This document shows positions 1 through 7,664 of a stretch of 18,587 nt of DNA, in pieces. The stretch covers positions 1 through 18,587 of the forward strand of contig JAGWBY010000031.1 of NCBI GenBank assembly GCA_021295675.1, given 5' to 3'. Source of the DNA: Candidatus Latescibacterota bacterium (GTDB lineage: Bacteria > Latescibacterota > UBA2968 > UBA8231). The translations under genes and the position numbers were made by a program. The notes beneath the pieces are model-generated. The model was not told the origin of the DNA. It was given only the letters and a program-made list of their open reading frames with translations, and did not search any database. Every line of letters begins with the position of its first letter. The stretch's first letter is position 1.

Positions 1-351
1 GACGCCGAAACAGTCCGCGGATGGATCGGCCCTGTGGTCGGGATGCCATCTCGTATCGCCGACATAGCGGTTGGCATCCGTACCGATGCCGATGACGTCG
101 TCGCCGTAGAGCTGCTCGGCCACGCCGCATAAGCGTTCGTCTTCGAGCAGGCTGGCGTACAGCGGGGTGCGCGGGTGCAACATCATCGTCCAGTAGCGCG
201 TCTCCCCCGTGAAGGGCTGATCGGCGTATACATGATCGAGCTCGGACTCGTACTCCTCGCGCAGAATCTCGACCTCTTCTGGGGTGAACAGCTTGCGCAG
301 GGTGACAAAGCCGAAGGTCCGAAAATGCTGCAACTGCTGGTCGGTCAACAT
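1..351 (-). CDS. Phytanoyl-CoA dioxygenase (PhyH) family oxygenase, C-terminus cut by window edge
   Basis: The first 117 residues are present and the frame is open to the left edge. The start ATG (351-349) follows a GGAGGAAT ribosome-binding site, which supports it. The N-terminus (MLTDQQLQHFRTFGFVTLRK) has the usual PhyH opening, in which a helix precedes a GFV strand. Residues 102-106 read WHPDH and supply the HxD pair (H103, D105) that binds Fe(II) in this family. The distal His and the 2-oxoglutarate-binding Arg would lie outside the window. Family members hydroxylate diverse small substrates using Fe(II) and 2-oxoglutarate; the substrate here cannot be read from sequence. It may belong with the other catabolic genes on the minus strand. 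A relation to the peptide cluster 5 kb away is not suggested by position. The family call is fairly secure, the role unknown. Confidence 0.85.
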   Translation of the reverse strand, partial: MLTDQQLQHFRTFGFVTLRKLFTPEEVEILREEYESELDHVYADQPFTGETRYWTMMLHPRTPLYASLLEDERLCGVAEQLYGDDVIGIGTDANRYVGDTRWHPDHRADPSADCFGV

Positions 352-464
352 GGGATTCCTCCGATGCGGCTGAGGCAGCCATTGGAAAGGGTTGTCGTAT
401 GCTTGGGCCAAATTAGAGCGCGTCCCCCGATTGGGCAAGCTCAGTCCTTGCTCCAATTACCTTC

Positions 465-1340
465 TTAGCAGACGGTGGCCGTTTGCATGGCCGCGAGCAA
501 GTCGGCCGGGCTCATCAGAACTCCCAGAATAGAGTGCTCGCTACCCCGTGGTATTTCCAGCCCGGTGGCAGTAGCCGTTATGCCGTCAAAGTCGCGCGTG
601 GGGTGTACGGGGATCTTGCGATTGGGTCGGTCGATGCTGAGGTGGGCATACAGAGTGATCCCCAAGGGGCTTTCCAACATCACTTTACTAGGGTCTAAGT
701 CGAGCCTAATCTTGCCCGTGGCTCCTGCGTCCATCTTCCTGAACCCGTCGAGGAAGAGGCCGATCGGATAGCCCAGTGGACCGTCGAAGAGGTAGCCTCG
801 CGTGGCGCTGTCTGGGAGCAGAAAATGAGTCGCCAACTCTGCTTTGCAAAGGAGGCGTTGGTCTGGCACCGTCATGTCAAAGTTGTCAAACGCCGGCGTC
901 TTGAGACCGAGCTGGCGGCCGAGTGCAGTGCCGTAACTATAGACACATCCAGTAAACGACTCGCCCCACAACTCCAACTCAGTAGTCTCGCAATCGAGCT
1001 GGTGCCCCTTGTCGGCTAGCTGCGACGAAAACGAGTCGGTCAGGTCCTGCCTGTACTGCTCAGGATCGATCCCGTCATACCACTCGGCGTGGGGCTCGAC
1101 GACGCGGTCGTCACCGAGTTGTTGCTTGGCATAGGCGAGGATTTCCCGCCCCCCGTCGAGCTGGGCGTAAATCGCATCCGGCTCCAGTTGACGGATTGCC
1201 GCACGCCAACGTCGTTCGCACAGCAACTCGCGCTCGAGATAGATCCCGGCGTTCGTGTTGCGCAGGGTTTTCGGATCCGTGGCGGCCAGGTCGCTGTAGA
1301 GCATTGAGTGAATCAGATAGACGATCTTTCTCACCTTCAT
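465..1340 (-). CDS. Hypothetical protein, 291 residues
   Basis: I do not recognise this family. The frame stays open upstream to a TTG at 1367, but I chose the ATG at 1340-1338. It gives the start MKVRKIVYLIHS and has a GGTGAGG ribosome-binding sequence at a sensible distance, while the TTG has none. The protein opens with a hydrophobic beta-strand-like stretch (KIVYLIHSML) and has mixed alpha/beta composition. I see no signal peptide, no membrane segment and no obvious metal or nucleotide motif. Cysteines are scattered, including one at the very C-terminus. The gene is divergent from vapB across about 135 bp containing short repeats, so the two may share a control region. The reading frame is long with ordinary codon use, so it is very likely a real gene. 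Confidence 0.7.
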   Translation of the reverse strand: MKVRKIVYLIHSMLYSDLAATDPKTLRNTNAGIYLERELLCERRWRAAIRQLEPDAIYAQLDGGREILAYAKQQLGDDRVVEPHAEWYDGIDPEQYRQDLTDSFSSQLADKGHQLDCETTELELWGESFTGCVYSYGTALGRQLGLKTPAFDNFDMTVPDQRLLCKAELATHFLLPDSATRGYLFDGPLGYPIGLFLDGFRKMDAGATGKIRLDLDPSKVMLESPLGITLYAHLSIDRPNRKIPVHPTRDFDGITATATGLEIPRGSEHSILGVLMSPADLLAAMQTATVC

Positions 1341-1373
1341 TGGCGTAACCTCACCTTCTTGACTCAATTATCG

Positions 1374-1407
1374 TTGACTATTTCTACCATGATTGACTTT
1401 TTCTACC
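1374..1407. repeat. 15-bp direct repeat upstream of vapBC
   Basis: TTGACTATTTCTACC (1374-1388) is repeated as TTGACTTTTTCTACC (1393-1407), 14 of 15 bases identical, with a 19-bp start-to-start spacing. A looser third copy, TTGACCTATTCT, begins at 1434. Each copy starts with TTGAC, which matches a -35 element, so these could be stacked promoters or binding sites shared by the divergent genes at 1340 and 1476. A regulatory role is inferred from position only. Confidence 0.5.
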
Positions 1408-1444
1408 CTTCTCGCCACCTTTCTGGCATGGACTTGACCTATTC

Positions 1445-1455
1445 TGGACGGTCCA
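1445..1455. promoter_or_regulatory. Perfect palindrome in front of vapB, possible operator
   Basis: TGGACGGTCCA is a perfect 5-1-5 dyad lying 20 bp before the vapB ATG and just before its AGCGGAGGG ribosome-binding site. VapB antitoxins, alone or with VapC, commonly bind short dyads in their own promoters, so autoregulation is a reasonable guess. The sequence shows only the dyad and its position. Confidence 0.35.
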
Positions 1456-1475
1456 ATGGCAGCGGAGGGTAGTTC

Positions 1476-1748
1476 ATGAGCTTGAATATCAAGAATAAAG
1501 ACGTCGAGCGCCTGATCAAGGAGGTCTCCCTCCTCACAGGCGAGAGCAAAACGGAGGCAGTGCGCCGATCCTTGGAAGAGCGCCGCGCCCGCTTAGCCTA
1601 TCAAGGTGCCGCCAATGACCGTGGCGGACGGTTGCGCCGATTCCTAGAGACGGAGGTTTGGCCCTATGTGCCGTCCTCGGAGCTAGGTAGAAAATTGAGC
1701 CGGGATGAAGAGGACGACATCTTAGGCTATGGCAAAGACGGCGTATGA
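1476..1748 (+). CDS. vapB: VapB-type antitoxin (Rv0623-like)
   Basis: This 90-residue protein opens MSLNIKNKDVERLIKEV and continues LTGESKTEAVRRSLEER, the hallmark of the Rv0623-like VapB antitoxin family: a DNA-binding N-terminus and a helix rich in Arg and Glu. The C-terminal half would wrap and neutralise the toxin. The start has a strong GGAGGG ribosome-binding site at 1464-1469. Its stop overlaps the start of the toxin gene by four bases (ATGA), so the pair should be translationally coupled. Repeats and a palindrome upstream are candidate autoregulatory sites. The length is normal for the family and no damage is visible. Confidence 0.9.
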   Translation: MSLNIKNKDVERLIKEVSLLTGESKTEAVRRSLEERRARLAYQGAANDRGGRLRRFLETEVWPYVPSSELGRKLSRDEEDDILGYGKDGV

Positions 1749-2131
1749 TCCTCGACTCCTCGGCGATCGTTGCCATCCTACTCCAGGAACCGGAGCACGA
1801 AGTCCTTCAGTCCAAGCTCGCCGCCGCGCCTAGCCTCGGTGTAGGCACACCTACTCTACTCGAAGCCGCCATTGTGCTGTCGGCTCGCCTTGAACGCAAC
1901 GCTCAGGGGATTCTCGCTCGCTTCATACAGGAGACCGACACCGTCGCAATCCCATTCAGTCAGGCCCACTACTCCGCGGCCCATCAGGCTTGGCTGAGCT
2001 ACGGCAAAGGGCGCCATCCCGCGGCACTCAACTTCGGGGATTGCGCCGCCTACGCTACGGCCCAACTCGCTGGCGAACCGCTCCTCTGCACGGGGAACGA
2101 CTTCTCGCAGACGGACCTCGAACTCGCCTAA
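1745..2131 (+). CDS. vapC: VapC-type toxin, PIN-domain ribonuclease
   Basis: This 128-residue PIN-domain protein begins MILDSSAIVAILL, which provides the first acidic metal ligand (D4). E40 lies in the TPTLLEAAIV helix. D99 lies in LNFGDCAAYATA, and D119 in the GNDF motif near the C-terminus. All four conserved acidic positions of a Mg-dependent PIN nuclease are therefore intact. VapC toxins cleave RNA, often tRNA or the sarcin-ricin loop; the target here is unknown. The gene overlaps vapB by ATGA and needs that neighbour for control. It appears complete and functional. Such modules are common on mobile or unstable chromosome regions. Confidence 0.92.
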   Translation: MILDSSAIVAILLQEPEHEVLQSKLAAAPSLGVGTPTLLEAAIVLSARLERNAQGILARFIQETDTVAIPFSQAHYSAAHQAWLSYGKGRHPAALNFGDCAAYATAQLAGEPLLCTGNDFSQTDLELA

Positions 2132-2189
2132 TGCTGTCGGGGTTGGCGACTTGACGAGCCATCGACGGACTCTCATCCCTTCGTGCGAT

Positions 2190-2262
2190 TCACGAATTCA
2201 CGAGTGTATCTCTCCTAATATCCTCTCTCAAGCTCGCCAGACAAATCACCTTGATCATTTCC
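2190..2262 (-). pseudogene. Duplicated tail fragment of the neighbouring XRE-type regulator gene
   Basis: On the minus strand this piece reads MIKVICLASLRED and runs to a TGA at 2192-2190. The tail of the regulator just upstream reads GMIKAFCLASSRC. At DNA level 2231-2262 matches 2310-2340: a 15-base exact block and an 11-base exact block flank three mismatches, and there is a one-base gap near the end. The offset is 79 bp and a stop codon lies between, so the fragment is not translated as part of the regulator. It is best read as the remnant of a second, related regulator gene or of a local tandem duplication. Confidence 0.6.
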
Positions 2263-2265
2263 TAT

Positions 2266-3006
2266 TCAGCTAACGCCCCTTTTTTCAACAAGGCCGGCTC
2301 CACATCTCGAGCTCGCCAGACAAAAGGCCTTGATCATTCCCACCAGAAGTAATCCGTCATTCTCTTGCAACCGATAGCCATCCTTATCTTGCACCAACAG
2401 CCCCGCTTCAATCAGTTTGTCAAGTACATCCGCCAGTGCCTGCGAAGACTCGGCCAGATCTGCTGCCAGCAATGCAGCAAACTTTTTAGGGCCTCTCAGC
2501 AGGAAGAAAACGACGGGCCAGCACTCGGGCGCGAAGAGGATGCGAAGGCTATCCACCGTATCGGACAATGGGGTGTCTTCTTCTAGGGCTTCGCCTCCGG
2601 CAAAGCATACGAAGCCGCTACGGCTCCAAAATCTGAAGCCCACAAGCCCCTGATCCGAATCCGACATTCGATAGGAGATAATCGAATCCTGATTCGTCGT
2701 ATCACAAGTGGGAACTAGAAATCCTAGTGCCGTCATCAGAGCGGCATGTTGTTCCTCCTTGTCTCTGAGGTCGTCAATGCGCTGACCCAATTTGGTGCCG
2801 AGCGTTTCAATCCCGAGTTCACTGTCAATTCCCAACAGCGCATCGGCCGAAGTGCCCAGCGTTTTGCACAAGGCTGGAAACGTCCCAATATCGGGCAGCG
2901 ACTCGCCGTTCTCCCACTTGGGGTCGCTCCCCAGTTGTTCCTGTGTGAGTCCTTGATGCTTCCGTCGCTCCTGTATCCTTTGGCCAAGTTCTGCTGGGTC
3001 GATCAT
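2266..3006 (-). CDS. XRE-family transcriptional regulator with a shortened helix-turn-helix
   Basis: The protein has 246 residues. Residues 6-59 match the Cro/C1-type domain: LGQRIQERRKHQGLTQEQL, then WENGESLPDIGTFPALCKTL and SADALLG. The linking segment is only GSDPK, where relatives have about 13 residues carrying the recognition helix. About eight residues are therefore missing, in frame. The rest is a larger domain. Residues near 170-225 (FAALLAADLAESSQALADVLDKLIEAGLLVQDKDGY, split here only for description) look like a winged-helix fold. The start ATG at 3006 has a GAGGAGATAG ribosome-binding site. Inverted repeats upstream (3020-3075) may be its operator. Regulators of this kind usually bind their own promoter; without the recognition helix, DNA binding through the N-terminal domain is doubtful. 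Confidence 0.75.
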   Translation of the reverse strand: MIDPAELGQRIQERRKHQGLTQEQLGSDPKWENGESLPDIGTFPALCKTLGTSADALLGIDSELGIETLGTKLGQRIDDLRDKEEQHAALMTALGFLVPTCDTTNQDSIISYRMSDSDQGLVGFRFWSRSGFVCFAGGEALEEDTPLSDTVDSLRILFAPECWPVVFFLLRGPKKFAALLAADLAESSQALADVLDKLIEAGLLVQDKDGYRLQENDGLLLVGMIKAFCLASSRCGAGLVEKRGVS

Positions 3007-3019
3007 TGCGCTATCTCCT

Positions 3020-3075
3020 CTATTTTGGATCTTTCAATCAAGCGATGGTTGTTGTTACCTGCACAACCAAAATAG
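3020..3075. promoter_or_regulatory. Nested inverted repeats upstream of the XRE-type regulator
   Basis: CTATTTTGG (3020-3028) is the exact reverse complement of CCAAAATAG (3067-3075). Inside it, TGGTTGT (3046-3052) pairs with ACAACCA (3063-3069) across 10 bases. The 3' arm also continues as ATAGCGC (3072-3078), which pairs with GCGCTAT at 3008-3014. These dyads occupy the regulator gene's 5' untranslated or promoter zone and could be operator sites. No promoter hexamers are clear. Confidence 0.4.
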
Positions 3076-3146
3076 CGCATTTACCCAGTTGTCGGCATTG
3101 AGGAACGCGAAAGTAGATCAACTGCTGGTTGAGCTTTTCCCCTAGG

Positions 3147-4524
3147 TCAGAGAAGCGGGCGTTCTTGGCTCCAAGGGGCGAGTTGTTCGAAGGCACGGGC
3201 GGCGCGCAACACGGTGAGATCCTGACGCCAGCCGCCGATGATTTGCAGGCCTACGGGCAGGCCATCGACGCGGCCGCAGGGCACGCTGGCAGCGGGCAGG
3301 CCGGTGAGGTTTACCGGGTAGGTGAAGGCCGTCCAACTCAGGTAGGTAGTGTCGCGACCGGCGATCGAACCGGGGTGGTCGTCGCCGGCGGCAAAGGCAG
3401 TGACCGGCAGCGTCGGCGTCAGCAACAGGTCGTAGTTCTCGTAGAATTCCCGCCATTGGTGGTAGTACGCGTTGCGTTCTATATAAGCACTAGCCACATC
3501 CGTGCCGCGAAACTCGAACCCCTCTTCAACGACGGCGCGCAGGCCAAGATCGAGGCGATCGGCGATTTGGTCGAACTGGTCGCGGAAGGAGGCGGCGAAG
3601 GCCGTTGACCACAGGACGTGGACGAGACGCCACGGCCTCAATGGTGCAACCGAGATCCGCGAAACGACGGGCCGCCGCTTGTGCGGTCTCAGCGACTTGG
3701 GCATCGACGGCCGCGTACCCTAGATCGGGCGACCAGGCCACGCGCAGCCCATCCACGCCAGCTTCGATCTCATCAAGCGCCAACGGTTCGGCCGGCATCG
3801 AGGTGCGATCCCGCGCATCGGGACCGAGCATGACCTCAAGCATCCGCACAGCGTCGCCGACAGTGCGGGTGATCGGCCCGGCGTGAGACAGGGTCTCCAC
3901 CACACTGGCCGGATGCTGGGGCACTCGGCCCCAAGAGGGTTTGAAGCCAAAGGCACCCGAGAAGCCGGCCGGGATGCGGATCGAGCCAGCGCCGTCCGTA
4001 CCCTGAGCCAGCACGCCCATGCCAGCGACCACGGCCGCCGCAGCTCCCCCGCTAGAACCGCCCGGCGTGCGTCCGTGCCGCCAGGGGTTGTGAGTCGGCC
4101 CGACGACGCGGTTGCCCGAATCTCCCTTCCAGCCAAGCTCCGGCGTATTCGTCTTGCCGAGCAGCACCATGCCAGCGTCGCGCAGGCGTTCGGCAAGGGG
4201 CGCGTCAAAGTCTGGGATCCAGTCAGCGGTCAGCAACGACCCCCGGGTGGTGCGAATCCCGCGCGTCGCCGTCAGATCCTTCAGCGAGCCGGGGATGCCG
4301 GCCAAGGGAGGCGGTTTGTCATCACCGGCAAAGGCAGCTTCGGCCGCGCGCGCCTCGGCCAAGGCCCGCTCCGGCGTGACCGTGACGAAGGCGTTGAGCC
4401 GTGGGTCGAGCGCCTCGATTCGGCGCAGCACTGCCTCGGTGACTTCCACCGGGGACAGCTCGCGGCGCTCGTACAGGCGGCGCAGTTCAACGCCGGAGAA
4501 ATAGCACAGATCAGTATCGTTCAT
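3147..4524 (-). pseudogene. Amidase-signature family hydrolase, split by a frameshift
   Basis: Two minus-strand frames together make one amidase. The first (from the ATG at 4524) carries the catalytic region: the Lys in GSLKDLTATRG, then TPGGSSGGAAAAVVAG and GTDGAGSIRIPAGFSG, so the Ser-cisSer-Lys triad is present. The frame is lost near 3625-3645, just after CTIEAVAS. It resumes in another frame with VHVLWSTAFAASF and runs to the expected end (LPVGLQIIGGWRQDLTVLRAARAFE). The join also looks several residues short, so a small deletion is likely rather than a single-base slip. The start overlaps the upstream oxidoreductase stop as ATGA, indicating an operon. Family members hydrolyse amides; the substrate is unknown. 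It may be a true pseudogene or an assembly error. Confidence 0.8.
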
Positions 4525-5487
4525 TCCGAAATCACCACCTCTCTGCCGAGGCGGGACGACTCCATGCACGCCGTCAGTACCGCTACCAGATGGCGGGCGT
4601 ATGCGGTTGTCACCGGTGGCTCCGTTCCCGCGTCAATCGCCTCGACGAATTCGCCCAACTGCCGCGTCGTGGTGTCGTGGTTTTCGGCTACCTCGACCTG
4701 TTCCCACTCCCCGTCCCGGCCGATGAAAAGATCGTTCCTTCCCGACTCGATCCCCCTGCGCAGTTGAAGCATGCCGTCCGTGCAGACGAACTCCGTGCTG
4801 TAACGCCGCCCGCCCGTCCTCCACCACACGTGAATCAGGGTCGAGTACACGCCGTTGTCGAACTGCAAAAGCGCCATGGCCACATCGTCCGCTGAGAATT
4901 CAAAGAACCGGCTGTCGATCAAAGCCTTGACGGCGACGACGCGACTGCCCGTCCACCAGCAGGAGCGGTCGATCAGGTGGATGCCGTTCTGATACCACAA
5001 GCTACCAAGGCGACCTGTTAGGATTGAAAGGGCGGTAGGCCTCGTCGCAGAGACAGACCAGATCGCCCACGGCCTGCTCGCGCAATAGCTTCTTCACGGC
5101 TCGATTCGCCGGCGAGAAGCGGTGCATGTGGCCGACGGAAAGCTGTTTGCCGGTCCGCTGTGCAGCCGCGATCATGGCATCGCACTGCTCCACGTTGACA
5201 GCCATCGGTTTTTCCACTAGCACGTGCTTGCCAGCCTCCAAGGCAGCTACGGTCACTTCGCAGTGCAGACCGTGGGGCAGGCAGACGATGACGACGTCAA
5301 CCCGCTCGTCCGCGAGCAGATCCTCATAGGAGGGGTAGCCTTGGCAGCCGTGCTCCGCGCAGACGCGGGCTAGGCGTTCCGCGTCCGTGTCGGCGACCGC
5401 CTGCAAGTGCGTAGATTCAAGGGCCGCCACCGCTCGCAGGTGTCCCGTGGATACGCTGCCGACACCGATGATTCCGATTCTGTGCAT
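4521..5487 (-). pseudogene. Gfo/Idh/MocA-family NAD(P)-dependent oxidoreductase, split by a frameshift
   Basis: The N-terminal part, from the ATG at 5487 (GAGG ribosome-binding site upstream), is a Rossmann domain. It has GIIGVGSVSTGH at the start and the family's HVLVEKPMAVN motif, whose EKP Lys lies at the active site. This frame stops at about 5002 after NPNRSPW. The C-terminal domain continues at once in another frame as GSLWYQNGIHLIDRS, containing the conserved GxHxID segment, and runs to 4521. A one-base gain or a small deletion at about 5000-5008 explains the break. The stop overlaps the amidase start. Family members oxidise or reduce sugars, inositols and related compounds; the substrate cannot be told. 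Either a decayed gene or a sequencing/assembly fault. Confidence 0.8.
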
Positions 5488-5655
5488 ATCATCCTCGATT
5501 CAGAAGGTTAGGAAGTATAAACAGACATTTGAACCTCGATCAACTTCGCCCTCAACCATTGACTGATGTCAAGCGACAGAGTACTTGATAAACTATTTTA
5601 ATATGCTTACTCTATAAATACCTAGCATACCAGTAAATGGGAGCGTTTTTCGCGG

Positions 5656-5711
5656 ATGCTATCCATCGCTCGATGATAAGTGGGAAGTAGGTTATGCTGG
5701 TGTATATCTTC
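5656..5711 (-). pseudogene. Remnant of a second copy of the 349-residue protein gene (3' end)
   Basis: This stretch aligns with 8205-8260, the last codons and stop region of the minus-strand gene at 8212-9261. I count about 44 of 55 bases identical, including an exact TGGGAAGTAGG. In the minus-strand frame it reads KIYTSITYFP against KAYTGMTYFP in the intact gene, and the TGA stop has become TGG. A T-run (5646-5650) also lines up loosely with the terminator T-run at 8192-8196. The remnant points into the 5' end of the monooxygenase gene, whose body sits where the rest of the copy would be. The rest of 5488-5737 is AT-rich and holds no other gene that I can see. Confidence 0.65.
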
Positions 5712-5737
5712 CGCAATAAAAAACAAAGAGAAATCTC

Positions 5738-7663
5738 ATGATTGACGTATGTATCATAGGGTGCGGGTTCAGCGCAATACCTTTAATTCGGGAATTAGAT
5801 CGCACACAGACAGAATTCCAGATTATTTCCGAGGAAGGCAATAGCGTCTGGGATGGTCTGAGTAAAAGCGGACGTTTAGACTTTGACTTGGTATCGACTT
5901 ATCTGACGAGTTTCTACTCGTTTGATTTGGTATCAAATTACAAAGAAGACTACTACCCCATAGCTGAACAATTCTACGACATGCACAAGCGATGGCGCAA
6001 AGTGTATGAAAATAGAGTAATAAGAGATTTCGTTGTCAGAGTAGATAATTTCAAAGACCACAGTGTCGTATCCACTAGGTCTGGCAGAACAATAAAAGCC
6101 AAGCACATCGTTATATGCACTGGTTTTAGCCGTGCCATACATACCGATATCAATGAGATTGATTACAGTGTATCGAACAAGACCTTTGTGTTCGATACCA
6201 TGGGGGATTCGGCAAATCTGATTATCTCTAAACTCATACCAAATAACAACAAAATAATCATTAGGACGAACGGTTTTTACCCTCTCAATAAATTATTTCA
6301 GATGAGGCTGGGTAACGAGCGTGTTACATACTCATTAGATCAACTGGAGTACCACAATTTCAGATATGTATCCCATGAATGGTTCTCCTCTATCACAGAT
6401 GGCTCTCCTATCGGTTTAAAGAGTCCGTTCTTGCTGAGTGAGCAATTCCCAGTCACTGTACGTGATGAAGACCTTGCTAGCTGTAAGTCATATCCTCCAA
6501 ATGGCAGAATTGTTACTAAATATTGGCCGATCAATCTATATCTTCATGAGTTTGGCGACGATCTGGAAGCATCTATTGCCAAGGGTTACTTGTTAAATGA
6601 TATCGCGATGTGGTTATATACCGGAAAGGTTATCGTAACGCCGAAGGATACACCGATCGATTTCGCTAAAAAAACCATCACCTATGCTGGTATCGAGAGG
6701 TCCTTCCATCAGTACATCAAAGGGGATACGGAACAACCTAGATTACCGGCGATTATGATAAACGGTGTCACTCCCTATCACTACTTGTACAGAGATAACT
6801 TTATGGGAGTCATACCCAAAAAACTGAACAATATCTATATGGTCGGCTATACGCGCCCCATGTCAGGTGGTCTTGCGAATATCACTGAAATGCAGAGTCT
6901 GTTTGTTCACAAGCTGATTACGCAGTCAGACTTTCACGACAAGATAAACCACAATTTGGACGATCGCATCAATGCGTACAATAACTATTATTATAGCACG
7001 CCTGAGCCGCAGAAGTGGGATCATACGGTATATTTTGGCTTCTATACAGATGATATGGCGAGATTAATCGGCATCGATCACAAACCCAATGAGTGTACGT
7101 CATTACAGGATCTGATATTTTATTATGCGTTTTCCAATAACGCGTTTAAGTACCGGCTCAAGGGGGAGTACGCTGTTGATGGCGTGAAAGAGCTTATTGA
7201 GACAGTCAATAGACAGTATCATAGTTTTACCCTGCTATTCGCATATATTCTGAGAAGTAGCACGCTGGAATTACCTGATCGTATTGCATGGATGGAAAAG
7301 ACGAAAAACTATTTCTTTAACGATATGAGGCATAAAGAACCGTACAGATCATTCCTAGAGCATTATATTAAAACATATCGTCGGGTCACCAACGCGGAGA
7401 TTGACGAGATAAAGGATGAAGAGTGGGACGCCATGACGAGGAAAGCCTGTGAGACTAGGGATAGAGTGTCTCAAAAAATCGAATCGTTAGAACGTTCTCA
7501 ATTCCACGACGATGCTTTATGGGAAAGTCGCTTGATTGCTCATATGGTTTCTCGTAATCAATCAATAGATGACATGGTATCACAACTCGATCATAGACGG
7601 CGAGATTCATTATTGGCCATGTGGAACCCCAAAGAGTACGAGCGGCCATATCTGCAACCGTAA
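5738..7663 (+). CDS. Flavin-containing monooxygenase-like FAD enzyme, AT-rich
   Basis: This protein of 641 residues opens with a Rossmann FAD motif (IIGCGFSAIPL, GxGxxA at 8-13). It has an ATG-like motif (IVICTGF, 124-130) and the C-terminal FMO-type segment YMVGYTRPMSGGLANITEMQS (about 367-387, quoted only to locate it). VYFGFYTDDMARLIG near 431-445 also fits flavin monooxygenases. The expected second GxGxxA, for NADPH, is degraded (VFDTMGDSANLI, 151-162), so it may act as an oxidase or take electrons another way. Residues 480-641 form a helical extension. Base composition is very different from neighbours: 6241-6300 has 16 G/C of 60, against 42 of 60 at 12241-12300. AGA and ATA codons are frequent. 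It lies directly before the peptide precursor and is a likely tailoring enzyme. The ribosome-binding site is weak (AAAGAGA). Confidence 0.75.
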   Translation: MIDVCIIGCGFSAIPLIRELDRTQTEFQIISEEGNSVWDGLSKSGRLDFDLVSTYLTSFYSFDLVSNYKEDYYPIAEQFYDMHKRWRKVYENRVIRDFVVRVDNFKDHSVVSTRSGRTIKAKHIVICTGFSRAIHTDINEIDYSVSNKTFVFDTMGDSANLIISKLIPNNNKIIIRTNGFYPLNKLFQMRLGNERVTYSLDQLEYHNFRYVSHEWFSSITDGSPIGLKSPFLLSEQFPVTVRDEDLASCKSYPPNGRIVTKYWPINLYLHEFGDDLEASIAKGYLLNDIAMWLYTGKVIVTPKDTPIDFAKKTITYAGIERSFHQYIKGDTEQPRLPAIMINGVTPYHYLYRDNFMGVIPKKLNNIYMVGYTRPMSGGLANITEMQSLFVHKLITQSDFHDKINHNLDDRINAYNNYYYSTPEPQKWDHTVYFGFYTDDMARLIGIDHKPNECTSLQDLIFYYAFSNNAFKYRLKGEYAVDGVKELIETVNRQYHSFTLLFAYILRSSTLELPDRIAWMEKTKNYFFNDMRHKEPYRSFLEHYIKTYRRVTNAEIDEIKDEEWDAMTRKACETRDRVSQKIESLERSQFHDDALWESRLIAHMVSRNQSIDDMVSQLDHRRRDSLLAMWNPKEYERPYLQP

Positions 7664-7664
7664 A

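Noticed and set aside
175..468. Small plus-strand open frame near the left edge
   Set aside because: It overlaps the PhyH-family gene on the opposite strand and lacks a ribosome-binding site or recognisable motif.
2190..2200. Short tandem ATTCACGA repeat
   Set aside because: Two copies of eight bases are within chance for this length of sequence and no function is suggested by position.
3883..4767. A 294-codon plus-strand open frame
   Set aside because: It lies antisense to the amidase and oxidoreductase genes, whose minus-strand frames carry clear family motifs. High GC content opens mirror frames, and its translation is Arg/Ala/Gly/Ser-rich with no motif.
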